From: JAFLCM01 sp046154665
GTDB taxonomy: Bacteria; Planctomycetota; Phycisphaerae; Phycisphaerales; UBA1924
Direction: 5' to 3'
Assembly (NCBI GenBank): GCA_046154665.1
Contig: JBJXFG010000065.1
Location: 1-19,175 of the forward strand
Length of the DNA stretch: 19,175 nt
Positions 1-5,412 of the stretch are shown here, piece after piece. Position 1 is the first letter of the stretch. Each line of letters starts with the position of its first letter. Under the pieces are notes generated by a model. It had not been told where the DNA came from. It saw nothing but the letters and a program-made list of their open reading frames with translations, and made no database searches. Both the position numbers and the translations under genes were made by a program.

Positions 1-2
1 AG

Positions 3-392
3 AAGGACCTGGGCGATCTGGCGGCGGCGCGGGGGAACATGGAGCGGGCGATTGCGATCCAGGAGAAGTACTTCGCCGCCGACCACCCGACGCTGGCGGT
101 GTCGTACTCGAACCTCGCGTCGATTGAGCATGCGCTGGGCGAGTTCGCGGCGGCGCGGGGGAACATGGAGCGGGCGATTGCGATTGATGAGAAGCACTTC
201 GCCGCGGACCATCCGACGCTGGCGACGAGATACAACAACTTGGCGCACATCTTCGTGGCCGAGAATGACCGTGAGGGAGCGTGCGCCAACTGGCGGCGGG
301 CGCTGGCGATTCTGCGGAAGCACTTCAATGATCAGCACCCGTATGTGCGGAGTGTGCTCGGCAGTTTGAAGGCTTCGGGGTGCGAGGGGTGA
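3..392 (+). CDS. TPR repeat protein, kinesin-light-chain type (5' truncated)
   Basis: The reading frame is open from the window edge, so this is the C-terminal end of a larger protein. It contains 42-residue tetratricopeptide repeats of the kinesin-light-chain class, seen as the recurring pattern of a helix with RAIAI, then E-K-x-F, then DHPTLA and a helix with YxNLA. Two repeats are nearly identical at DNA level with a 126-bp period (about 22-100 and 148-226), so recent repeat duplication is likely. A last, more divergent repeat (NWRRALAILRKHF) precedes the stop. Such repeats are protein-interaction scaffolds. In planctomycetes they often follow Ser/Thr kinase or NTPase domains, but the N-terminus is outside the window, so the full architecture and role are unknown. 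It converges on the exporter gene at 462-803. Confidence 0.85.
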   Translation, partial: KDLGDLAAARGNMERAIAIQEKYFAADHPTLAVSYSNLASIEHALGEFAAARGNMERAIAIDEKHFAADHPTLATRYNNLAHIFVAENDREGACANWRRALAILRKHFNDQHPYVRSVLGSLKASGCEG

Positions 393-398
393 GGGCTG

Positions 399-437
399 AG
401 CACAGCAGCACAGCAGCAAAGCAGCAAATCAGCAAAG
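399..437. repeat. AGCACAGCAGCAAAG-type low-complexity repeat
   Basis: Degenerate tandem units of the form CAGCA(C/A)AG fill the gap between two convergent genes. It begins 6 nt after the TPR gene stop and ends 24 nt before the exporter gene stop. It looks like one of the dispersed intergenic repeats of this genome rather than coding sequence. No terminator-like T-tract is visible. Confidence 0.6.
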
Positions 438-461
438 GAAGGCGTTGAAGGATTGGGGCGT

Positions 462-803
462 TCAGACCGGCGTCGGTGCGGGGTCTTTGGTGAGGAGTTT
501 GAGGCCGATGACGCCGAGGATGATGAGGGCGATGCAGGCGAGTTGGGCGGCGCGGAGGGGTTCTTTCGCGGCCCAGGGTGCGAGCAGGGCGGTGCCGGCG
601 GCGCCGATGCCGACCCAGACGGCGTAGGAAGTTCCGGCGGGCAGCACCTTCATGGCGCGGCTGAGTAGCCAGAACGAAAGGGCCATGGTGGTGAGGGTGA
701 GCACGCTGGGCCAGAGGCGGGTGAAGCCGTGGGTGTGCTTGAGGGTGGAGGCCCAGACGATTTCGAGGACGCCGGCGAGGGCGAGGGTGAGCCAGGGGTT
801 CAT
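462..803 (-). CDS. sugE: Small multidrug resistance (SMR) exporter, Gdx/SugE type
   Basis: This is a 113-residue integral inner-membrane protein of the SMR family with four predicted transmembrane helices. The essential proton/substrate-binding glutamate is E14, in AGVLEIVWA. The segment LKHTHGFTRLWPS and the motif GTSYAVWVGIGA are typical of the SugE/Gdx branch, whose characterised members export guanidinium in exchange for protons as dual-topology dimers. The length matches the family norm of about 105-115. The ATG at 803 begins at the normal distance from the first helix. There is no good Shine-Dalgarno, but a TACCCT hexamer lies 4 nt upstream. I looked for a guanidine riboswitch in the roughly 130 bp upstream and saw none; that gap instead holds a NAEIAEGAE-type repeat. 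Substrate assignment as guanidinium is by family only. Confidence 0.9.
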   Translation of the reverse strand: MNPWLTLALAGVLEIVWASTLKHTHGFTRLWPSVLTLTTMALSFWLLSRAMKVLPAGTSYAVWVGIGAAGTALLAPWAAKEPLRAAQLACIALIILGVIGLKLLTKDPAPTPV

Positions 804-861
804 GGGGGAGGGTAGAGATGTCTCTCAACTTCTTCACCGCGGGCAGAGGAAGAAAGGCGAT

Positions 862-905
862 CTCAACGCGGAGAACGCGGAGTTCGCGGAGGAAGACAGG
901 GGAGA
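862..905. repeat. Dispersed 'NAEIAEGAE' repeat, copy 1
   Basis: This is a purine-rich repeat built on a 9-bp CGCGGAGnn period, ending in GGAAGACAGGGGAGAG. It matches the two arms at 3102-3147 and 3257-3302 closely. When translated it gives the NAEIAEGAE-like peptide that appears spuriously in planctomycete and verrucomicrobial annotations. It lies between the 3' end of the 112-residue membrane protein gene and the start of the exporter gene. I see no coding role for it. Confidence 0.75.
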
Positions 906-932
906 GATCGTTGGCGAGCAAGCGCAGCTGCG

Positions 933-1271
933 TCAGGAGCTCGGCGCTGTCGCACCGGTACACTTGAGCCAGCGCGGGGCGGCGGCGGCGATGAGGCGGG
1001 CGACGGCGAAGAGCGCGAGCGCGTATCCGGCGGTGTTGGCGAAAGACTTGAGCATCGCCGTCGTGTCGGACAGGCCCTTGTGGTTGCCGAAGAAGAGGAT
1101 GGGCTCGGGGTTGGTGTAGTACCAGGTGAGCGCTTTGAGCGCGGTGTCGCAGGCGGTGGCGAAGGCGAGCAGGGCCACGGCGATGGCCAGCATGAGCGCC
1201 GGGTGGGTGTCCATGACAAAGCTCGGCGGCGCGGGGCTGCGCGCGGGGGATGGCGTGGCGTTGGTGCTCAC
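933..1271 (-). CDS. Small membrane protein of unknown function (second of coupled pair)
   Basis: I do not recognise this 112-residue protein. The GTG start at 1271 is chosen because it overlaps the stop of the upstream gene in a GTGA tetranucleotide, the usual sign of translational coupling, and a GGAG lies about 8 nt upstream. After a Pro/Ala/Ser-rich N-terminus there is a hydrophobic helix (about residues 25-45), a polar stretch containing WYYTNPEPILFFGNH, and a second hydrophobic helix (about 80-98) before a short basic tail. It is therefore probably a two-helix inner-membrane protein. An internal ATG (MDTHPAL, residue 20) is an alternative start. Its partner is the similarly sized membrane protein just upstream, so the two may form a complex. 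Function is unknown. Confidence 0.6.
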   Translation of the reverse strand: MSTNATPSPARSPAPPSFVMDTHPALMLAIAVALLAFATACDTALKALTWYYTNPEPILFFGNHKGLSDTTAMLKSFANTAGYALALFAVARLIAAAAPRWLKCTGATAPSS

Positions 1272-1591
1272 GCCGAGGGCTCCTTCACGGCCTCGGCGAC
1301 GACCTTGCCGCAGGCGAAGATGACCATGGCCCATCCGGCGAGGCTGAGGATTTTGCCCAGGAGCATGAGCAGCGAACCCGCGGAGAACACGCGCTCCCAG
1401 AGTGTCGGCAAGTCGGGCCGCATCTCGGGCGTTGCGAAGTACGCGCCGCTGTAGCTCATGATGGCGGCGACGATCTGGACGGCGACGCCGTGGACGAGCA
1501 TGCGGGCGGCGCGGGTGGACGTGGCGTAGCGGGTGAAGACGCACTTGATGGTGCTCTCGCTCGCAGGATCGATGGAGGGTTCGACTTGCAT
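1268..1591 (-). CDS. Small membrane protein of unknown function (first of coupled pair)
   Basis: This 107-residue protein is not recognised. The frame is open further upstream, but the ATG at 1591 is preferred because GGAG lies 6 nt before it, while the upstream extension runs into a hairpin repeat (1653-1680). There is a polar N-terminus, a hydrophobic segment near residues 31-52 (ARMLVHGVAVQIVAAIM) and a longer hydrophobic stretch near 70-98 (GSLLMLLGKILSLAGWAMVIF). It overlaps the next gene by 4 nt (GTGA). It lies 97 nt downstream of the CoA-transferase gene on the same strand with a hairpin between, so shared transcription with scoA is possible but a functional link is not evident. Confidence 0.65.
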   Translation of the reverse strand: MQVEPSIDPASESTIKCVFTRYATSTRAARMLVHGVAVQIVAAIMSYSGAYFATPEMRPDLPTLWERVFSAGSLLMLLGKILSLAGWAMVIFACGKVVAEAVKEPSA

Positions 1592-1652
1592 TGGAGTCTC
1601 CGGTCGATGATGTGTGGTCGAAGCGCGGTTTGACGCGATCGCGGGAGACGGG

Positions 1653-1680
1653 CACGACGCTCCGAGGACGGAGCATGGTG
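1653..1680. repeat. Purine-tetraloop hairpin element, copy 1 (3' of scoA)
   Basis: A 12-bp stem with two mismatches (1653-1664 with 1669-1680) closes an AGGA loop, and the right edge reads GTGGCAC. It starts 8 nt downstream of the scoA stop, outside both flanking genes. It is nearly the same sequence as the element at 18115-18142. There is no U-tract, so it is not a standard intrinsic terminator. It could be a 3'-end stabiliser or a mobile palindromic repeat. Confidence 0.6.
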
Positions 1681-1688
1681 GCACGGCG

Positions 1689-2525
1689 TCAGGCCTTGCG
1701 GACGGTGCGCTGCTCGATGCGTTTCTCCGGCGTGGTCTTCACGATGGCGTCGATGTAGCTGCCGGGGGTGTGGATGGTGTCGGGGTCGAGTTCGCCGGTG
1801 TCGACGAGTTCTTCGACTTCGGCGAGGACGATGGTGGCGGCGGTGGCCATCATGGGGTTGAAGTTGCGGGCGGTCATGCGGTAGATGAGGTTGCCGAAGC
1901 GGTCGGCCTTCCAGGCTTTGACGAGTGCGATGTCGGCGTAGAGGCCGGTTTCCATGACGTATTCGCGCGGGGAGGCGTCCGGAACGGGGGCGGGGGTGTC
2001 GCCCGAGATGCGGTTGACGCCGCCCTTGATGTCCCCTGAGAACCCCGTGGCCGGCATCGGGATGGTGCGGCCGCCGCGGCTGTCGGCGGTGCGGAAGAAG
2101 GCGCGAGATTCCTTGCCCTCGGCGACCTGGGTGCCGGCACCGGTGGCGGTGTAGAAGGCGGGGATGCCGGCGCCGCCGGCGCGGATGCGCTCGGCGAGCG
2201 TGCCTTGGGGGTTGAACTCGACTTCGAGTTCCTTGCTCAGGAACTGGCGCTCGAACTCGGCGTTCTCGCCGACATAGCTGGAGATCATCTTGGCGATCTG
2301 GCGGGTCTTGAGGAGCAGGCCCAGGCCGAAGTCGTCGACGCCTGCGTTGTTCGAGATGCAGGTGAGGCGTTTGGCGCCGGAGTCGCGGAGGGCGATGATG
2401 AGGTGCTCGGGGATGCCGCAGAGCCCGAAGCCCCCGACCATGACGACGGCGCCGTCTTTGAGGGCGCCGCGGTCGCGGGCGAGGTTGAGGGCTTCGGCGG
2501 CGGAGTGGACGACTTTGGTGCGCAT
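1689..2525 (-). CDS. scoA: 3-oxoacid CoA-transferase, subunit A
   Basis: This is the alpha subunit of a family I CoA-transferase, which moves CoA between succinyl-CoA (or acetyl-CoA) and 3-oxoacids such as acetoacetate in the cytoplasm. The family signature DGAVVMVGGFGLCGIPEHL is at residues 24-42, followed by ISNNAG and, near the C-terminus, LVKAWKADRFGN, TARNFNP and GELDPDTIHTPG. At 278 residues it is about 45 longer than the usual 230-235. The excess is one block at about 141-186, between AEGKE and REYVMETGLYAD. The active-site glutamate is in subunit B, which is not encoded nearby. Downstream are small membrane proteins and upstream is divergent nrfH, so the partner must be elsewhere if the enzyme is active. 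The start at 2525 has no Shine-Dalgarno but has TATCCT 6 nt upstream. Confidence 0.9.
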   Translation of the reverse strand: MRTKVVHSAAEALNLARDRGALKDGAVVMVGGFGLCGIPEHLIIALRDSGAKRLTCISNNAGVDDFGLGLLLKTRQIAKMISSYVGENAEFERQFLSKELEVEFNPQGTLAERIRAGGAGIPAFYTATGAGTQVAEGKESRAFFRTADSRGGRTIPMPATGFSGDIKGGVNRISGDTPAPVPDASPREYVMETGLYADIALVKAWKADRFGNLIYRMTARNFNPMMATAATIVLAEVEELVDTGELDPDTIHTPGSYIDAIVKTTPEKRIEQRTVRKA

Positions 2526-2531
2526 GGTGTC

Positions 2532-2537
2532 AGGATA
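2532..2537 (-). promoter_or_regulatory. -10-like element of scoA, leaderless geometry
   Basis: TATCCT on the minus strand ends exactly 6 nt before the scoA ATG, which would put transcription initiation at or next to the start codon. No convincing -35 box lies 16-18 bp upstream, and no Shine-Dalgarno exists. The same TANNNT-N6-start geometry recurs at nrfH, pabB and the GT39 gene. Confidence 0.45.
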
Positions 2538-2590
2538 TCGCCGGGGCGGCGGACGGAAGGGGCGATCTGTGCGGGCGTTGAAGCGGCGGG

Positions 2591-2619
2591 TTGACATTAT
2601 GGAGACGCGGGTCTAGATT
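2591..2619 (+). promoter_or_regulatory. Sigma-70-type promoter of nrfH, predicted leaderless
   Basis: There is a perfect TTGACA at 2591-2596, a 17-bp spacer, and TAGATT at 2614-2619 (4 of 6 matches to TATAAT). The ATG of nrfH starts 6 nt after the -10, where the transcript itself should begin, so the mRNA should have no 5' leader. This is the strongest promoter visible in the window. No FNR-like dyad (TTGAT-N4-ATCAA) is present beside it. Confidence 0.7.
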
Positions 2620-2625
2620 TGGGAC

Positions 2626-3087
2626 ATGCAAGCCCGGACGGCCATCTCCCTTCTGGTCGCGGCGTTGGGGGGTTTGTGCGGCGCGGGGGCGTACACGTTC
2701 CGCTATGCCGAGGGGTTGTCGTACATGTCGGACGACCCGAAGGCGTGCGTGAACTGCCACATCATGCGGGAGCAGTACGACGGGTGGCAGAAGTCGTCGC
2801 ACCACGCGAGCGCGACGTGCAACGACTGCCATGTGCCGCGGGGATTCGTGGGGAAGTACACGGCCAAGGCGGTGCACGGGTGGCGTCACAGCAAGGCGTT
2901 CACGCTGCAGGACTTTCACGAGCCGATCCGGATTTCGGACGAGGACCTGAAGATCGTGCAGAGCAACTGCCTGCGGTGCCACGGCGAGCTGACGAGCCAG
3001 ATCAGCGCTCACGCGGGGCCGGCGGGGGTCGAGGAGGCGAACTGCACGCACTGCCACCGCGGCGTGGGGCACGGGCCGCAGCGGTGA
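2626..3087 (+). CDS. nrfH: NrfH, tetraheme quinol dehydrogenase of nitrite ammonification
   Basis: This is a 153-residue member of the NapC/NirT/NrfH family. It is anchored by one N-terminal helix (about residues 5-24) with its heme domain in the periplasm. It takes electrons from menaquinol and passes them to NrfA. Four covalent heme sites are visible: CVNCH (41-45), CNDCH (65-69), CLRCH (115-119) and CTHCH (140-144). The first is followed by I-M, giving the CxxCHxM arrangement in which a methionine ligates heme 1, as in Desulfovibrio vulgaris NrfH. The size and four-heme count match NrfH rather than the longer NapC/NirT proteins. The start is set by the promoter spacing, not by a ribosome binding site. 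The partner nrfA follows after a 266-bp gap filled by a repeat element, wider than usual for this gene pair. Confidence 0.95.
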   Translation: MQARTAISLLVAALGGLCGAGAYTFRYAEGLSYMSDDPKACVNCHIMREQYDGWQKSSHHASATCNDCHVPRGFVGKYTAKAVHGWRHSKAFTLQDFHEPIRISDEDLKIVQSNCLRCHGELTSQISAHAGPAGVEEANCTHCHRGVGHGPQR

Positions 3088-3101
3088 CTCCGGGAAGAGA
3101 T

Positions 3102-3302
3102 TTCAACGCGGAGATCGCGGAGGGCGCGGAGAAAGACAGAGAGAGAGGCAGCGCGAGGGTTGGAATGTTGGAGTGCATGGCGTTTTCGGAGCGAACGATG
3201 GAGCCGGGCGGATCGGAAGGTGCGATCATGAATACACAGTCGCGTGAGTCTGAAAACTCCTCTCCTGTCTTCCTCCGCGCCCTCCGCGATCTCCGCGTTG
3301 AA
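3102..3302. repeat. Inverted pair of 'NAEIAEGAE' repeats separating nrfH and nrfA
   Basis: Two arms face each other. A 30-bp core at 3102-3131 is the exact reverse complement of 3273-3302, and similarity continues inward on both sides into GA-rich tails (to about 3147 and from about 3257). The cores are built from a 9-bp CGCGGAGnn period. The 141 bp between the cores has no recognisable gene. The layout resembles a miniature non-coding element inserted into an nrfHA operon. A long hairpin could form in the transcript here and might affect the ratio of NrfH to NrfA. A third copy is at 862-905. Confidence 0.75.
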
Positions 3303-3353
3303 CCCTGTCTTGATGGGTCTCGGGTTGAGAAGGCCTTTCGAAGGGGCGGGGTG

Positions 3354-4766
3354 ATGGGGTATCTGCTGATCGCGATTGTCGCGGCTCTGGCGGCGGTGGG
3401 GGTGATGGTCCTGTACGGGAACATCGCGGTGCGGAAGCACGAGGGGGTGTCGCGGGCGTTCGAAGTTGTCACGCTGACCGAGGAGACGATCGACCCCGCT
3501 GAGTGGGGGAAGAACTTCCCGCGCCAGTATGATTCTTATAAGCGCACGGTGGATGTCGAGCACACCAAGCACGGCGGGAGCGAGGCGTTTCAGAAGCTCG
3601 ACGAATACCCGGTTTGGCGGACGCTTTTCGCGGGGTACGCCTTCGGGATCGACTACCGCGAGGAGCGCGGGCACGCGTACATGCTCAGCGACCAGCGCGA
3701 GACCGAGCGGGTGACGCAGCGGAAACAGCCGGGGGCGTGCCTGCAGTGCCACGCGTCGACGACGGTGGCGTACCGGCAGATCGGGATCACCAAGGGCGCG
3801 CCGGGGTCGCTCGCCGACGCGCTGCTGAGCGATACGGGGTTGGAGCAGCTGACCAAGGGGTTTGAGGCGGTGTGCGGGATGGACTACAACGACGCCACGA
3901 AACTGGTGTCGCATCCGGTGGCGTGCCTGGATTGTCACGACCCGACGACGATGGCGCTGCGGGTGACGCGGCCGGGGTTCATGGAGGGGATTCGGAACCT
4001 GGCCAAGAGCGCCGACCCGGTGCCGCACCTGCCGAGCATCGAGCGTTGGCGGAAGGGGGACCGGAAGAAGGCGTACGACCCGAACCGCGACCCGAGCCGT
4101 CAGGAGATGCGGTCGATGGTGTGCGGGCAGTGCCATGTGGAATATTACTTCAAGCCACCGACGAAGGTGGTGACGTACCCGTGGCATAACGGGCTGAAGA
4201 TGGAGCAGATGGAAGCATATTATGATTCCGTGGGATGGAAGGACTGGGACCACGCGGTGACCGGGGCACCGGTGCTGAAGGCACAGCACCCCGAGTTCGA
4301 GATGTGGAGCCAGGGCATCCACGCGCGGAGCGGGGTTTCTTGCGCGGACTGCCACATGCCTTATGTTCGGGAGGGGGCGGTGAAGGTGAGCAGCCACCAC
4401 ACGCGGAGCCCGCTGCTGAACATCGCGCAGGCGTGCCAGACGTGCCACCCGACGGGCGAGAGCGAGCTGTTGGCGCGGGTCGAGACGATCCAGGACCGCA
4501 CGAAGAAGCTGATGACGCGGGCCGAAGAGGCGTGCCTGGCGTGCGTCAAGGCGATCGAGGCGGCGAAGAAGGGCGGGGCCAGCGACGAGGCCCTGAAGGG
4601 GGCGCGGGACCTGCACCGCAAGTCGCAGTGGCGGCTGGACTATGTGAGCGCCGAGAACAGCATGGGGTTCCACGCGCCGCAAGAGGCAGCGCGGATCCTC
4701 GGTGAGGCGATCGACTACGCGCGGCAGGGGGAGATGGCGGGGGTGATGGCGGGGGCGGGGAAGTAG
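3354..4766 (+). CDS. nrfA: NrfA, pentaheme cytochrome c nitrite reductase (ammonia-forming)
   Basis: The enzyme reduces nitrite to ammonium with six electrons in the periplasm. The 470-residue protein starts at ATG 3354 (AAGGGG upstream; GTG 3351 is also possible) with a hydrophobic helix at about 3-22 acting as signal or anchor. Five heme motifs are visible: CLQCH (129-133), CLDCH (191-195), CGQCH (257-261), CADCH (330-334) and CQTCH (361-365). Residues E263/Y264 and K309/Q311/H312 keep the spacing of the E. coli calcium-site and catalytic residues E215, Y216, K261, Q263 and H264. Histidine H440 in GFHAPQEA fits the distal ligand from the C-terminal helices. The oddity is heme 1: canonical NrfA has CxxCK there, this one has CxxCH. 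An extra cysteine pair, CLAC (394-397), lacks a following His. NrfH upstream is its electron donor. Confidence 0.95.
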   Translation: MGYLLIAIVAALAAVGVMVLYGNIAVRKHEGVSRAFEVVTLTEETIDPAEWGKNFPRQYDSYKRTVDVEHTKHGGSEAFQKLDEYPVWRTLFAGYAFGIDYREERGHAYMLSDQRETERVTQRKQPGACLQCHASTTVAYRQIGITKGAPGSLADALLSDTGLEQLTKGFEAVCGMDYNDATKLVSHPVACLDCHDPTTMALRVTRPGFMEGIRNLAKSADPVPHLPSIERWRKGDRKKAYDPNRDPSRQEMRSMVCGQCHVEYYFKPPTKVVTYPWHNGLKMEQMEAYYDSVGWKDWDHAVTGAPVLKAQHPEFEMWSQGIHARSGVSCADCHMPYVREGAVKVSSHHTRSPLLNIAQACQTCHPTGESELLARVETIQDRTKKLMTRAEEACLACVKAIEAAKKGGASDEALKGARDLHRKSQWRLDYVSAENSMGFHAPQEAARILGEAIDYARQGEMAGVMAGAGK

Positions 4767-4804
4767 AGGTGAATCTCGGACCGGGCGGTTCATTTGTGGT
4801 GCGG

Positions 4805-4836
4805 CACTGATGTCGGCGGGGACGCCGCCATCAGTG
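4805..4836. repeat. Purine-tetraloop hairpin element, copy 2 (between nrfA and Nudix gene)
   Basis: A 14-bp stem with one mismatch (4805-4818 with 4823-4836) closes a GGGA loop; the stem base and flank read GGCACTGAT and ATCAGTGGCAC. It lies between two convergent genes, and its right arm contains the TGA stop of the Nudix gene (4831-4833). It is the best-paired member of the family and could act on the 3' ends of both transcripts. Confidence 0.65.
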
Positions 4837-5412
4837 GCACGACGGGCCGGGCCGCATCACGCGGAGGCGTTCGCTTGAGAGCGAGTTGGCCGGGGCGATG
4901 TGCTCGATGATCTCTTCGAGGCAGCGCCTCTGGCCCGGCCACATGAAGGCGATGGCTTCGCGCACCCAGCGCCATTCAAGGTGCTCGTCGTTGAGCGTGG
5001 GAAGCCAGTCAGCGGTGACTTCGCAGGCGAATCTCGGGCTCATCACGATGGTGTCGATCGCGGCGATGTAGAAGGGGTGGACCTGTTCGAGTGCCCACAG
5101 GCCGAGGCAGTGGGGCGAGGGGATGACGAGGCCGACCTCTTCGCGGAGTTCGCGCAGGGCGGTTTGGACGGCGGTCTCCGGGGGGTCGGCGGGCTCGACG
5201 TGGCCCATGATGGGCTGCCAGGTTTGGGCGAGGGGGTCGGTGGCGCGGAGGAGTTGCAGGAACTCAATGGGTGCGGCGTCGCGCGCGAGGCCGGGCTCGG
5301 CGGCTCTTCGGAAGATGTAAACGTCGACGATGTCGGTGCGGACGCGCGGGCCGCACCCCCCGGGGGGGATCGGGCGGTGGCCGGTCTCGCTTCCGGGTGC
5401 GGGCTCGCTCAC
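4831..5412 (-). CDS. Nudix hydrolase, candidate folate-pathway pyrophosphatase
   Basis: This 193-residue protein has a Nudix box at 70-95: G70, E79 and RELREEVGL (87-95), with the metal-binding glutamates E91 and E92. The spacing from the first Gly to Glu is 8 residues instead of the canonical 5, a three-residue expansion (GHVEPADPPE). The GTG start at 5412 overlaps the pabB stop as GTGA, so the two genes are translationally coupled. That coupling suggests a folate role like NudB, which removes pyrophosphate from dihydroneopterin triphosphate, and the C-terminal NDEHLEWRWV and MWPGQRRCLEEIIEHI loosely resemble the matching NudB region. That assignment is inference; another nucleotide diphosphate substrate is possible. 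The stop codon lies within a hairpin repeat, so the last residues (PSCH) may be repeat-derived. Confidence 0.8.
   Translation of the reverse strand: MSEPAPGSETGHRPIPPGGCGPRVRTDIVDVYIFRRAAEPGLARDAAPIEFLQLLRATDPLAQTWQPIMGHVEPADPPETAVQTALRELREEVGLVIPSPHCLGLWALEQVHPFYIAAIDTIVMSPRFACEVTADWLPTLNDEHLEWRWVREAIAFMWPGQRRCLEEIIEHIAPANSLSSERLRVMRPGPSCH

Noticed and set aside
804..932. Guanidine riboswitch upstream of the SMR exporter
   Set aside because: I looked for ykkC-type conserved blocks and found only the NAEIAEGAE repeat; family membership alone is not evidence for a riboswitch.
325..963. 212-codon minus-strand frame across the SMR gene region
   Set aside because: It is Arg/His/Pro-rich, crosses two repeats and overlaps the clear SMR exporter in another frame.
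2526..2625. FNR/NsrR-type operator controlling nrfHA
   Set aside because: No TTGAT-N4-ATCAA-like dyad or other clear palindrome is present in the 100-bp gap; only the promoter elements can be supported.
2619..3353. Long upstream extension of the nrfA frame
   Set aside because: The frame is open from 2619, but it overlaps nrfH out of frame and crosses the repeat element; the membrane helix and family alignment begin at 3354.
3009..4793. 594-codon open frame antisense to nrfA
   Set aside because: Composition is Arg/Pro/His-rich and the frame runs through the inverted repeat; nrfA on the other strand has unmistakable heme motifs.
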